Notes under the pieces: model-generated
The model's input: only the letters and a program-made list of their open reading frames with translations
Database searches by the model: none
What the model was told of the DNA's origin: nothing
Shown here: in pieces, positions 24,346 to 34,509 of the stretch
How the letters are laid out: the number at the start of each line of letters is the position of its first letter
Position numbering within the stretch: position 1 is the stretch's first letter
Position numbers and translations under genes: made by a program
Assembly (NCBI RefSeq): GCF_900497805.2
Contig: NW_020954551.1
Location: forward strand, 3,199,569-3,263,568
Source: Vombatus ursinus
Taxonomy: Eukaryota > Chordata > Mammalia > Diprotodontia > Vombatidae
Direction of reading: 5' to 3'
Length of the DNA: 64,000 bases

Positions 24346-24357
24346 TGCCTTTTACAG

Positions 24358-24606
24358 ATAGCAAAGCTATCGTTGATGGAAACTTGAAGCTCATTCTGGG
24401 TCTGGTATGGACCCTCATTCTTCACTACTCAATTTCTATGCCTGTATGGGAAGATGAAGGAGATGATGATGCCAAGAAACAAACTCCAAAGCAGAGGCTG
24501 CTGGGCTGGATTCAGAACAAAATCCCTTATTTGCCCATCACCAACTTTAACCAGAACTGGCAGGATGGCAAAGCACTGGGAGCCCTCGTGGACAGCTGCG
24601 CCCCAG
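24358..24606 (+). CDS. FLNB: FLNB exon 2: end of CH1, linker, start of CH2
   Basis: The acceptor reads TTCTGCCTTTTACAG and the donor CAG|GTAAGC. The first two bases complete the Asp98 codon (G|AT) and the last base opens Gly181 (G|GT), so both ends are phase 1. The 82 full codons read [17 protein letters not shown] and on to [13 protein letters not shown]. The exon covers the C-terminal helix of CH1, an acidic linker (EDEGDDD) and the first half of CH2, the actin-binding module. Gly168, Leu171 and Ala173, positions substituted in human FLNB skeletal dysplasias as I recall, are all the normal residue here. Protein text matches human FLNB throughout as remembered. Confidence 0.98.
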
Positions 24607-25339
24607 GTAAGCGCTTGTCTGGATCACCTGGATTATTGATCTCCAGGCTTCATGGTAGCTGGGGAAGGACTCCTTGGTTTAATTTCCTGTCTGAGGAGTT
24701 GAGACCTGAAAGGGAAAGTACCTGTCTTAGCAGTGAAACAACTGACCCATCAAAGTGTTGACCTCACCTTGACTGGTGCCAAAGGCCTTGAGTCATGGAG
24801 ACAAGTCTCAGGTCTAATGCACGTCTCTGCCTCCACCACCCAGGCCTGGCTGCAGTCAAGTCAACCCCCCCCCAGTTTGAGCCAACTTTATATTCATTTC
24901 AATAAAAGGCCACCTTAGTTAGTGTCTATGCATGATTGAATGGACTGTGCCTGATTGTCTTAATTTAGGCTGACTAATGTAATCTTACTCACTGTCTCCC
25001 CTAAATACACTGACTATCATTGGTTTGCCAAGTTGTTCAGCGGGCTGGTCTCTGCACTGAGGTTTGGAATTCTAGGTGGGGTTGAGGGAAGTGGATTTGG
25101 GGGCTGGGTGTGGTTCTTTGACTTGTTAACCTTGGAAATAATACTTGTCAGCCTGAGGATTCTGATCCACAGGGAAGGAAAGTCAGTAGAACTACAAGGG
25201 AAAAAATTGGGATTTTTTTTCCTGGCCTTTGTTTTGAGATGAATGAGATGAAGCAGTATCTTCCCTGGTATATAGCCAGTAGAGAAACAAAAATATCCTT
25301 TCCTGGCAATGAACTCTGACCTTGGTGAAGTATTCTTCA

Positions 25340-25560
25340 AGTCAAGTCAAGTCAGGCATTTATTAAGTGCTTACTAAGTTCCAGGAACTGCACCAAGTGC
25401 TGGCAATACAAATAAAACCAGAAAGATGATCCCTGGCTTCACGGTGCTTCCGTTCTAATAGGAGAAGACAATACATGAAAAGGAGATTTGGGGTAGGGGG
25501 AGATAGGAGAAAGTACTACCTGGGTGCGGTAGAGAAAATGTCCAGTCATGATTAGAACCA
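25340..25560 (-). repeat. L2-type LINE 3' end, minus strand
   Basis: GGCATTTATTAAGTGCTTAC, then GATGATCCCTGGCTTCACGG and TAATAGGAGAAGACAATACA are antisense L2. Related text (GGGATTTAAGCCAGGCCCTG) near 25865-25895 suggests the element originally reached about 25900. Confidence 0.75.
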
Positions 25561-25904
25561 GAAGAAGTGTCTGTAGACATGGCGGCCCGAGCGTCGGACT
25601 TAAAATGGAGGTTTGGAGGAGCCAGTCAATCAGAGGAAGTGTCTGTGCTTGAGTGCTCTGGGAGGATCTTTAGGGGAAGAGAGAAATTGGGAGGCCTTCC
25701 TGGAGTCTAGGAGCTTAGGAATAGGAGGAGGAGGAGATGTCTCAGACAAATGTGTGGCAAGATTATATGTTCAGGGGAGTGATGTAGATGATAAGTGCAA
25801 TAGGAACCCAAGAAAGATGAGAATAATCTGGGCTGGAATCTCTGGAGAAAGCTTCTTAGAGCAGGTGGGATTTAAGCCAGGCCCTGAAGGACGGGCAGTA
25901 CAAT

Positions 25905-26095
25905 TTGAGTCTGTGTCTTTTTTTGTACATCACCTTGATGTCCAAAAATATCCCTCCCCTCCTCTACTCATAGAGCCATCCCTTGTCACAAAGAATAAAA
26001 AGAATGAAAAAAGACAGCTATGCAAAACTGCTCAACACATCCACTGAGTCTGACTGTATATGTAGTATTCCACACCCATAGTCCCCCGCCTCTGC
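25905..26095 (-). repeat. LINE (L1-like) 3' fragment, minus strand
   Basis: GAGCCATCCCTTGTCACAAA, then GCTATGCAAAACTGCTCAAC and CACACCCATAGTCCCCCGCC. Related copies lie at 36455-36740 and 41830-42085. Confidence 0.5.
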
Positions 26096-26096
26096 C

Positions 26097-26138
26097 AGAG
26101 AAAGAGAGAGAGAGAGAGGGGGAGAGAGAGAGAGAGAA
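26097..26138. repeat. (GA)n microsatellite
   Basis: GA units with one GGGG interruption. Confidence 0.95.
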
Positions 26139-27123
26139 GCATATTTTTTCAGTTTTTCTTTGGACTAGGAGTTGCTAGCAGACATATTTTTAAAGAAAAT
26201 GACAGACAAAATAATTTGGAATTTATGACTTTATGTAGCCTGTAATTAAAAATTGCTTATTTCAGTGTTTTGTTGATGGTTACTAAGTTTAGAATTAAAT
26301 AATTACACAATAAAAGGCCTGCTGGACTTCTGATTCTCCTGGCTGAAGAAACAGCGTGGTGGAACAGCATGGGTGAAGGAGAATAGGTCAGAATGAGCTT
26401 GGTGTGTGTGGCGAGGAGGTCGACCAGACCAGGGAAGAGGGTGAAGGTTGAGAAAACTGCCGGAGGTGAGGTTGGGTGGCTGCAGTGGGGTCATGTTCTG
26501 GAAGCCTCCACGTCTGAACTAGGTGACTCTTGGGAACCACTTGGAAAGTAGGAGGGCTCCCCGAGTCGTGGTGACTCATTTCATTGGCAGTTACTGAAGT
26601 GGGACAAGGCAGGAGAGGGAGGACCAGTGCATTGCTTCTTGAGAAAGAGGCTCTCAGTGGATATTAGGAAAATTGTGGGATTTTAAGATAAGGTGACCTG
26701 ACATAAATCCCTTCTGAGTCTGTGTTTGTATCTTCTACTCATGTTTAAGAAGAAAATCTAACAACAAAACTCCCAGATTGAGAGGGTGAATTTCTTTCCG
26801 TTTCAGCCTTAATTGTATTACAATAAAGGAAGAGTGAGCACAAAGTAGAGTGAGCACATATAGATAAAACAGGCTCATGGCCTAGTGTTTAATGGATGAC
26901 CACGGCTGGACCTTTGTCTCATCTTTTGTAAATTGTGGGAAGGTGGAGCGTGGATCTCCCTTCTCTAAGTTCCCTGCTCTTGATGCAGTTTATGTAACTC
27001 CCTCCGGCTTTTGAAGAAAGCACGGGAAGGATTGACTGGCAGCTTTGCTCAGATTCATTTATACTAGCAAGTGGATGACTTACCTTTGGGTAGTGGCTCA
27101 CTAAAAGTTCCTCTGTGTCGCAG

Positions 27124-27221
27124 GTCTTTGCCCTGACTGGGAATCTTGGGATCCTGCGAAGCCCGTGGACAATGCCCGGGAAGCCATGCAGCAGGCCGAT
27201 GACTGGTTGGGAGTCCCACAG
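27124..27221 (+). CDS. FLNB: FLNB exon 3: CH2 core
   Basis: The acceptor is GTGTCGCAG and the donor CAG|GTAAGA. GT completes Gly181, then 32 codons start [20 protein letters not shown] and end WLGVPQ (residues 182-213), finishing in phase 0. This is the middle of the second calponin-homology domain, with the DWESWDP loop and the AREAM helix typical of filamin and spectrin-family CH2 domains. Met202, altered in human atelosteogenesis as I recall, is conserved. Pro191 of human appears as Ala. The acceptor's pyrimidine tract is modest (TTCCTCTGTGTCGCAG). Confidence 0.97.
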
Positions 27222-28014
27222 GTAAGAGCCCTGCCTCCTCAATACTTTGGTTGTCTGAGTAGTTTTCTATCGTCAAGTCGATCAGTAAGCATTGATTAAG
27301 CCCCTGCTGTCCCAGGCGCTGTGTTAGGCACTGGGTGTACAAAGAAAAGATGACAGCCCTTACCCTCAAGGAGATGACGCTTTTGGGAAAGGCACACAGA
27401 TCTTCCCCCCAAGTAGCTAAACGTGTGTGTTTTCCTGTCTCAGGAGACAGTGTGGGTTCTTCCAAGCAGAGTTGGTTGGCTTACTATTTTTAATATTGGT
27501 GAGACTTGGCAGACTATTAAGGGATGTGCCTTTAGTGCCTGGAATGATTGTAGGATGAACCAATGTTGGCAAAAAGCCTGACATGGGGTAGACATTGACC
27601 TGGCTCTGCAGGAGATGTCATGTGAATGTCAAAGGAGGTATTTGTAAAGCACTTAGCACAGTGCCTGGCACATAGTAGGCACTTAATAAATGCTTGGCCC
27701 CTTCCTTTCGTACTAAGCCATGCCTTTAGTTTGTTCCGTAGCTTTGAGGGAATTTGGCTTTTGCCAATCTCATGGAGAAAGGATTAAAGCTAACTCTGGC
27801 TGTATCTCCAATTCCAGCTTAGATGAATGAATAAAAAGGTATTTATTAAAAGCTGAGTATGTGCCAGGCAGGGGGATAAGGGTTAGGGATATCAGTACCA
27901 AAGAAAGAGAGCCCTGTCCTCATGGAGTTTACATTCCTAAATAAGGGGAAATAGCATCTGTTAGGGAATGGCGGCCGGGGTGGGATGATTTGATTGAGGT
28001 AGGGTTGATTGGTT

Positions 28015-28222
28015 CATAGGCCACAAAGCTGCCCTGGAGTCAGGAAGACCTGAATTCAAATCCAGCCTCTGGCACTTGATACCTATGTGACTTGGGGCAA
28101 GTTCAAGAGGACATCTCTCAGTTTGCTCATCTGTAAAATGGTGATAATAGTAGCATTTACCTCTCCTGGGTGTTGTGAGGACTGAAGGACATACCATAAA
28201 GTAAAGTGCTTGCAAGCCTAAC
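28015..28222 (+). repeat. MIR-type CORE-SINE
   Basis: GACCTGAATTCAAATCCAGC, CATCTGTAAAATGGTGATAA and GGTGTTGTGAGGACTGAAGG in order. Its tail (AAGTGCTTGCAAGCCTAA) is cut by the DNA transposon that starts at 28224. Confidence 0.8.
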
Positions 28223-28223
28223 G

Positions 28224-28680
28224 CAGGGCTTCTTACCCACTTTGGTGTCCTGGAACCCTTTGGCCTTCTGGCAAAGCCTGTGGGCACCTTCTCAGAATAA
28301 CGTTTTTAAATACATAAAATAAATTATCTTGAATTACAAAGGAAGGGGCAGTGAGGTGGTGCGGTATATAAAGTACTGGACCTGGAGACTGAAAGATTCA
28401 TCTTTCTGAGTTCAGATCTGGCCTCATGTGCTTGCTAACTGTGTCATCCTGGGCAAGTCACTTAACCTCGTGTGCCTCAGTTTCCTCATCTGTCAAATGA
28501 GCCAGAGAAGGAAACAAACCACTTCAGTATCTCTGCCAAGAAAACCCCAAATGAGGTCACGAAGAGTTGGACAAGGCGGAAAAATACTGAACAACAGCAC
28601 AAAAGAAACTGATTGCATTTAAGTACAGTTAACAAAATAGGTTTTTGTAAAGTTCAGAGACTCCAGGTTAAGAATTCCTG
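28224..28680 (-). mobile_element. Non-autonomous hAT-like DNA transposon with a MAR1 insertion
   Basis: Terminal inverted repeats: CAGGGCTTCTTACCC at the left, GGTTAAGAATTCCTG at the right. Internal text AAATACATAAAATAAATTAT and GGACACC-like arms match the copies at 49354 and 61461. A plus-strand MAR1 SINE occupies 28347-28604. The orientation call is arbitrary. Confidence 0.7.
28347..28604 (+). repeat. MAR1 CORE-SINE nested in a DNA transposon
   Basis: Head GGGGCAGTGAGGTGGTGCGG, CORE TTTCCTCATCTGTCAAATGA, RTE-type tail GCCAAGAAAACCCCAAATGA and GAACAACAGCAC. Short near-identical flanks (AAAGGAA and AAAAGAA) may be the target-site duplication. Confidence 0.85.
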
Positions 28681-29355
28681 CCTTAAGATAAAAAGGGTCT
28701 AAAGATGATGGTGGTAGTAAGAACTGAAGGGAAGGGATAGACTGAAGAGATATCTCAGGGGAAAAATTAACACATCTTGTTAAGAGTGCTGTGAATTCCT
28801 ACTTCTGAATGTTCATTAATAATAAATATGATAACATAAACTAAAATAATTACTGCCTTAAAGCGCTATTTGACTTAAACACAAACTCAAATGCTGGCTG
28901 CTATTATTATTATTACTATTATTGATCTGATTTTTGTTCCCCGATCTAGCAGTGGACTCTGGGACTGTGGGTGGACTGTGGGTAAATGCCTCGAGTGTAG
29001 CAGCCTGGGCAGTGGGTCTGAGTTGGACCTATTGTGAGGAAGCTGGCCACCCTTGAGGGATGGCATGTAAACAGCTGGAGAGCAGGAGATGGTAAACAGA
29101 GAAAGAAGCCTGGGTCGTTTCTGGCTTTGTTTTCTAACATAGCCTGATTGGGCTATCCCTTCAGCAGCCTGGAGCCCAATTTGGGGAAAAGGAGTCTTGG
29201 GTTTCGTTGGATAATTTACCCTGAGGTTGTTGAGAACTGATCATCTCTATGTTCTACCCAGGGTCTTTTTAAAGGGGGTTTTCACAATTTCTTTGCTCAT
29301 TGTCAGAGTGAAAGATGGTGTATAGCTGAGGACTGATCACTATTTTCTCTTTAAG

Positions 29356-29503
29356 GTTATCACTCCTGAAGAAATCATCCATCCCAATGTGGACGAACAT
29401 TCCGTCATGACTTACCTGTCCCAGTTCCCCAAAGCCAAACTCAAGCCGGGAGCCCCTCTCAAACCCAAACTCAATCCGAAGAAGGCCCGGGCCTATGGCC
29501 GAG
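29356..29503 (+). CDS. FLNB: FLNB exon 4: end of CH2 and start of filamin repeat 1
   Basis: The acceptor is TTTTCTCTTTAAG and the donor GAG|GTGAGG. Phase 0 in, phase 1 out. The 49 codons read [20 protein letters not shown] and on to KARAYGR (residues 214-262), with the first base of Gly263 at the end. VITPEEI with [13 protein letters not shown] is the C-terminal CH2 helix. The basic, proline-rich [17 protein letters not shown] segment links the actin-binding domain to the rod, and ARAYGRG begins Ig repeat 1. Glu227 and Ser235, both human disease positions as I recall, are conserved. The acceptor uses AAG, not the preferred CAG. Confidence 0.98.
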
Positions 29504-29839
29504 GTGAGGAGGGCCCTGGGAGGCCGGGCTCCACCTGTTACTGTTTCTAACTGAAAGGTCCATCTTTTCAGGGGAATCTCCAGGTGTGAGCTGTGGGTGG
29601 AATGTGGTTGCCTGAGCCTTCCCGCTGCCTGTTAACTGCTAGCTTACATCGTGTTTGCAGCTGCCCCTTCCAGATGTAAATGGAGCCCTTGTTAGCCTCT
29701 ACCAGACCAACACTTTGCTGAAACCTCCTGGATATGATCTCCATTATGTTTGCTTTAAAAAAAAATATCGGGTAGATATCATTTTGAAGAGATCAAATCC
29801 CAGAGCACAATCTGATTTGTAACTTCTTTTTAACAATGG

Positions 29840-30215
29840 TCTAAAATAGGGGTAACTTTTAAAATTTTTTTTAATGAACAAAATTCTTTCCCTCAGATGG
29901 TGAAAAAAAAGAAAAATAAAACTCTTGTGACAAATATGTATAGTCAAGCAAAACAGATTCCTGCATTGGCATAAAAAACAGTGTCTCCTTCTGCCCCCTG
30001 CGTCCTTCCTCCCTCTCTCAGGAGGTGGGAGCACAATACGTCATCTGTCATCTGGAGTCGAGGTTGGGTCTTGTTTTGATCAGAGTTCATAAGCCTGTCC
30101 AAGCTCTTTGTCTTTGGGTTTCTCCTGGTTCTGCTCACTTCACTCTGTATCAGTTCATATGAGGCTTCCCAGGTTTCTAGGAAGTTCGCACCCCTCGGTG
30201 ATTACTTTTTTAGGA
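29840..30215 (-). repeat. LINE (L1-like) 3' fragment, minus strand
   Basis: The longest copy in this window: GACAAATATGTATAGTCAAG, CTCTCAGGAGGTGGGAGCAC, TTGATCAGAGTTCATAAGCC, TCTCCTGGTTCTGCTCACTT and CTGTATCAGTTCATATGAGG. I recall this block order from the antisense 3' end of a marsupial LINE. Confidence 0.55.
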
Positions 30216-30221
30216 TGTAAG

Positions 30222-30418
30222 AAGTGTGGACTATGGAGGGCCTGATTCCTGGAGTCACAGCACTTGGATTCAAATCCTGGCTCCGCAGCTGCTACCTGTG
30301 TGACCCTGGCTAAGTCTCTTCACCTGTTTGGGCCTCGGTCTGTTTGTCTTTAAAATTTAAGGTTTGGACCAAATCACCTCCAAAGCCCCTTCCAGCTTTA
30401 AACTTGTGTTTCTGTGAT
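30222..30418 (+). repeat. MIR-like SINE
   Basis: GGATTCAAATCCTGGCTCCG, CTGCTACCTGTGTGACCCTG and the tail AAGCCCCTTCCAGCTTTAAA. Confidence 0.8.
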
Positions 30419-30462
30419 AGCAGACAGTGAGCGGTGGAGGTTGTCCAAAGCCAAACTCATTC

Positions 30463-30985
30463 TGTTTAGGCAGCTGTGGTTTAGTGGTTTAGCACAGAGC
30501 ACTGGGCCTGGTCAGGAAGATCTGTGTTCAAATCTAATCTCAGACACTCACTAGCTGTGTGACCTGGGACAGGTCACTAACCTCTGTCTGCCTCAGTTTC
30601 CTCAGCTGTAAAGTGGGGATAATAATAACACCTGCTTTCCAGGGTTGTTGTGAGGCTCACAGAGCTAAGGTGTTAACGTTAAATGTGTTAATTGCTTTGC
30701 AAACCTGGTTCTGATTCTCCACAACCCGATTTGGGGTTTTCTTGGCAAAGATACTGGAGTGGTTTGCCATTTCCTTTTCCTGTTCATTTTACCAATGAGG
30801 AAACTGAGGCAAGCAGGGTTAAGTGACTTGCCCAGCTACTAAGTATTTGAGGCTGGATTTGAACTCGGGAAGATGAGTCTTCAGAACCAGTGCTCTGTCC
30901 ACTGTGCCATCTAGCTACCCTTTGCAAATCTTAAAATGCAATAATAAGGGCTTAGTTATTACTGTTACTTATTATTATTGTTTTA
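30463..30985 (+). repeat. MIR-type CORE-SINE split by a MAR1 insertion
   Basis: The 5' part ends CTTTGCAAACC at 30703, and the 3' part resumes at 30920 with CTTTGCAAATCTTAAAATGC and runs to an (ATT)n tail. Confidence 0.8.
30704..30919 (-). repeat. MAR1 CORE-SINE, minus strand, with 9-bp target duplication
   Basis: Antisense RTE tail (GGGGTTTTCTTGGCAAAGAT), CORE (CAATGAGGAAACTGAGGCAA), antisense B box (GGATTTGAACTCGGGAAG) and head (GTGCCATCTAGCTACC). Perfect 9-bp direct repeats CTTTGCAAA flank it at 30695-30703 and 30920-30928. Confidence 0.92.
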
Positions 30986-31047
30986 TTATGGGAGAATTTT
31001 CCTGCCTTGAATGAGTTTAGTCTTTAAAGTGCCAGCATTAGTAATTA

Positions 31048-31273
31048 ACATACTATCCCTATAAACTCACATTTTTAAAGCACTTTAAGGTTTGCAAAGG
31101 ACTTATAACAGTTTTCTGAGATAGAGTGTGACAAGGATTATTATCCCCATTATACCGATAAGGAAATTGAGGCTCTCAGAGGTTTAGCAACCTACCCAGT
31201 GTCAAAGGTGGGATTGGAGCCCAGGTCCCCCCACCTCAGAGTCCAGCGCTCTGTCCCCTAGGCCACACTGCCT
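31048..31273 (-). repeat. MIR-type CORE-SINE, minus strand
   Basis: AAAGCACTTTAAGGTTTGCA, TTATTATCCCCATTATACCG and GGTGGGATTGGAGCCCAGGT in antisense order. Confidence 0.8.
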
Positions 31274-31309
31274 TTGAAAATTAAAAAGAGGCGGGCTCTC
31301 TGAATAAAT

Positions 31310-31540
31310 GGCCGCTGACATTTATCGAGTGCTTTTTATAGACTCTCTCACTTGAGACTCACAGAAAACCTGTGAGGTTGGTGCTGTTATCGTCAGTGTT
31401 TTGTTAATGAGGAGACTGAAGCTCGGTTTAAATGACTTAACCAGAATCCTCCCCAGTTGGCAAGCCACACAGAGGCCAGATTTGAACCCAAAGCCTGACT
31501 CCAAATCTAGCTCGTTACCCCTGGGCCACACGGCCTCCTT
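31310..31540 (-). repeat. MIR-like CORE-SINE, minus strand
   Basis: AAACCTGTGAGGTTGGTGCT, ATGAGGAGACTGAAGCTCGG and GCCAGATTTGAACCCAAAGC. Confidence 0.75.
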
Positions 31541-32964
31541 AGAGCTAAGCCAGTGATCTCTTTCAAAAAAAAAAAAAAAATTTTTTTTTTGATCTCTGCT
31601 TTCTCTAAGACAAAATCAGGCTGAGGCCAGGCTTCAGGCATTACGTCTTTCGTGGTTGAGCTTCCTTGTAACAGGTTACAAACAGCCCAGTCGTTTTGGA
31701 GACTGACCTGATGAGACGGATTAAATCTCGTCATGGTTTGTTTGTAATGAGCTTATCGCCAGCTTTCATATTTCCTCACCCAACATGAGTCAGTTTCCTC
31801 ACTGTGTAGTTCAGGAATTCAGTGGCTCATACCCTCTTCCTTCATCTGCTGCTTTGTCCGGGTTTGACTCAGCACGGATGGCTTTGTGTTGAGGAGCAGA
31901 AGCTGGGCCTCCATGGAAAGTCTGACTTTTGAGACATCACACCTGTCCCCTTGTGTGTCAGAGGGAATGAAGCAGCCAGTGTTCTTGGAAAGTGAGGCTG
32001 AGTCTCCTCGTGTTAATGTGCCATTCATTTGGGAGAAATGAAAGAAAATTTCCATTGTCTTTGCTGCAAGTGCGGTTTTCCTTCTAGAAGAGAAGTGCCC
32101 CTTCTTAGCCTTTCTTGTGTTGCCAGGACCTTTTTTTTTTTTTTTGGATAGTTTGGCTAAAGTGAATGAGGCATGAGAGCGATGGGGTAAGATGGACCTA
32201 TATTGCTACAGATGTCTCTTTAATTATGCAGATGACTGGGAGCATGCTATGCCATTGGGATCACAGATCCATTCATCTATTTTATTTGAGGAAAAATCTT
32301 GACTGTGTAGAAGACCTCCCTCTCTGGTCCTTTCTTTGTGGCATGGTAGCTTTTGTTCACAGAAATGAACCCATCAGGGGATTGTGTTTGAGATTTGTGA
32401 TTGTGACCGCTATCTCTGAATCAAAAACTCACGTTAGCTGGTTTCAGGACAAACTTTTTTCTGCTGTTGAGATCAGGTTCATGGGTTTTACCGAATGATT
32501 TCTAACAACTGTCCTGCCATGACCAAGTTCAAGTTCTTACTTGTATTGTAGACTCATCATGGCGATATATGGCTTGTGGCCTTGACTGGTAGAGGGGTTT
32601 TTTATCTTCCAGAGAAGAGTTACATTACAGCTATTTCAGCTTGTTGTATTAGTCTTTTGGGGTTGCTCCAAATCTGTGATTTCATCAGTGTTGTTTGGAA
32701 ATTCCCTCTGAGAATACAAATCATCAGCTGTCCCGCCACTTAGAGAGTTGCCTGAGGCAACTCTCGCTCATGGTCACATAGCCAATACGTGTGAGAACCC
32801 AGGTCTTACTATGATGAGGCTCACCTTATGCCACCTTGGCCTTTCTATACCAGTTTTATGAAAGTGACTTTCAGTTGTCTGGACACTGCCCAAGTTAATG
32901 CTGTAACCTCATTCAGATAACCTTCCTAGTACTTTTGGTAACTCGTGTTGTAAATGCTTAACAG

Positions 32965-33083
32965 GAATTGAGCCCACTGGAAACATGGTGAAGCAGCCAG
33001 CCAAATTTACAGTGGACACTATTAGTGCTGGACAAGGAGATGTGATGGTTTTTGTGGAAGATCCTGAAGGAAACAAAGAGGAG
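32965..33083 (+). CDS. FLNB: FLNB exon 5: filamin repeat 1, N-terminal strands
   Basis: The acceptor is TAAATGCTTAACAG and the donor GAG|GTATGT. GA completes Gly263 and 39 codons follow: [20 protein letters not shown] and on to EGNKEE (residues 264-302), ending in phase 0. PAKFTVDT followed by [15 protein letters not shown] is the classic first half of a filamin Ig domain (strands A to D). The chain appears unchanged from human over this stretch as remembered. The acceptor has a poor pyrimidine tract, so recognition may depend on exonic enhancers. Confidence 0.97.
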
Positions 33084-33956
33084 GTATGTGGGCTGGAGGA
33101 TGCCACTTCTTCGCTGGGTCAGTACTTGGTCATAGTGTAGAACACAAGCTGGGCTATCAGCTGTCTCTGTTAAACCCAGGTCAGCCACGGTACTACCTGC
33201 CTTCAGCCTTTGTCCCATTTTTTCCCCAAAAGCATCCATAGCCACTGGTTGATGGCAGCATTTACTGGGTAGAACTTTGGGTGGACCCTCCTAGGATGTT
33301 GAAAGACAAAAAGGATATTTGACTTTTTGTTTTGGGGAGTGATATCCTTGGCAGAAAGACAACTCTCATTCAGTCACCATCAATAAGCATTTATTATACA
33401 CCCAGTATATGGCATACACTGTGTAAAGCCCTAGGGATATGAAGACAGAAATGAAACAATACCTGCCCTCATGGAACTTACTTTCTATCAAGGAAACAAA
33501 ATACATACAAAATAACTAAAAGGTAATGTGGGGGAGGGGATAAAAGATGGAGGATATACCTTCATGTCAGATGCTTATTTTTAAGAAATATAAGGGATGC
33601 TTTGACTTACTGATGGCTGGACATGAATATTCTAGGATTTAAGAGTTTCTCATCCCCTAAAGACAAAAGGTGGGTGGGTGAGTGTCTCTGAAAATGAATA
33701 TAAACTTTGGGCTTCCCATCCCTTCTCTAAAAGAAAATTAAAGTTTGGGGTGGTTTTTTGTTTTCGTGAATTTCTGTTGTTTGTTTAAACACTTTAGAAT
33801 TCCTGTTGTTTTTAGGAATGTCTTGGAGAAGAGGGGGTTAGAGATCCCAAGTCAACGGCTTGAGTGCCTGGTCCAGCCGGATATTGACTGCTGGCTAAGA
33901 CATTCCTTCAGTAGTAGAATGCAGTCTCTGATAGTTCTTGTTGCTTTTGCTTCTAG
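33084..33956 (+). other. FLNB: FLNB intron 5
   Basis: 873 bp. A minus-strand L2 3' end at about 33375-33545 (AATAAGCATTTATTATACAC, TGCCCTCATGGAACTTACTT). The remainder is unrecognised. Confidence 0.9.
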
Positions 33957-34034
33957 GCACGAGTGACTCCAGACAGTGATAAGAACAAGACTTATTCTGT
34001 TGAGTATCTGCCTAAAGTCACCGGACTTCACAAA
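33957..34034 (+). CDS. FLNB: FLNB exon 6: filamin repeat 1, middle
   Basis: The acceptor is CTTTTGCTTCTAG and the donor AAA|GTAAGA. This is the shortest exon in the window: 26 codons in phase 0 at both ends, ARVTPDSDKNKTYSVEYLPK to HK (residues 303-328). It supplies the YSVEYLPKVTGLHKV strand-turn-strand of Ig repeat 1, where filamin repeats normally carry Y-x-V-x-Y-x-P. Human has Gln where this chain has Arg304. Because it is symmetric (0-0) and 78 bp, skipping would keep frame but break the Ig fold. Confidence 0.97.
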
Positions 34035-34509
34035 GTAAGATTTGGGCTTCTGGGAAGATCTGTTGAAACTGTTAACCTCGGATGGGGTTGAAACATCTTT
34101 AACCCTCACTGGTTAGCTGAGGAATTAGTAGTTAATTGTTTTAGTTTTATTGAGCTTTAATTTGGACATCCTTTGCCATGATGAAGGACATTCATTGAGC
34201 TTGCTTTAAGCAAATCTCTAAAAGCTAAAACAAAACAAAACAAAAAACTTCTGATGTTTCCTGAACACGTAAATTACTCAACTGTGGGGATCTTTGTTAA
34301 TGTGGAAGCTTAAACAATTTAGACCTTCTCAACCCTCTGCTGTAGGATCACGTTAAGCATTTCCCTAAGATGCCAACCCTTGAAAACACCATGAGGAAAA
34401 GAAGGGGCTGAGAAATCAGAACAGAGAGGAATATGACAAAGCATGCTGTCAGAGGGACCTTGCCCTGTCCAGGATCCCAGGGAGATGGTAGAAAAGCTAA
34501 TACTAAGAA

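Larger units (their letters stand above)
1..24357 (+). other. FLNB: FLNB intron 1, 3' part
   Basis: No coding exon could be supported here. The N-terminal FLNB exon (residues 1-97) is not present in any frame, so it lies upstream. The stretch is dense in short diverged interspersed repeats. Beyond those listed separately, MIR-like pieces lie near 1570-1735, 3485-3860 (minus), 4610-4760, 5310-5400, 5690-5930 (minus), 6490-6730, 8108-8220, 9488-9623 (minus), 10845-11065, 12535-12610, 13040-13200 (minus), 13310-13415, 13720-13900 (minus), 18965-19140, 20985-21130, 23290-23460 (minus) and 23610-23810 (minus). Stretches without a recognised repeat include 2100-3480, 9015-9480, 9700-10580, 15050-15850, 16490-17150, 20530-20980 and 22190-22880. 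Confidence 0.9.
24607..27123 (+). other. FLNB: FLNB intron 2
   Basis: 2.5 kb. It holds a minus-strand L2 piece, a minus-strand LINE fragment with a GA microsatellite, and otherwise unique-looking DNA (24607-25335 and 26200-27060). No extra exon could be supported. Confidence 0.9.
27222..29355 (+). other. FLNB: FLNB intron 3
   Basis: 2.1 kb. Two minus-strand L2 ends (27275-27400, 27825-27955), one plus-strand L2 tail (27645-27705), a MIR, and a DNA transposon interrupted by a MAR1 SINE. A MIR-like tail with an (ATT)n run lies at 28855-28925. 28930-29340 shows nothing recognisable. Confidence 0.9.
29504..32964 (+). other. FLNB: FLNB intron 4
   Basis: 3.5 kb. A minus-strand LINE fragment, two plus-strand MIRs, one of them split by a minus-strand MAR1, and two minus-strand MIRs. 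An A17T10 run lies at 31565-31590. Unique-looking sequence is at 31600-32730, and a minus-strand MIR piece at 32735-32845. Confidence 0.9.

Noticed and set aside
1-24357. Search for FLNB exon 1 and promoter
   Set aside because: No frame encodes the N-terminal CH1 sequence and there is no CpG-rich promoter-like stretch.
25613-26047. 144-codon plus-strand open frame in intron 2
   Set aside because: It is composed of antisense L2 and LINE fragment sequence; no protein similarity is visible.
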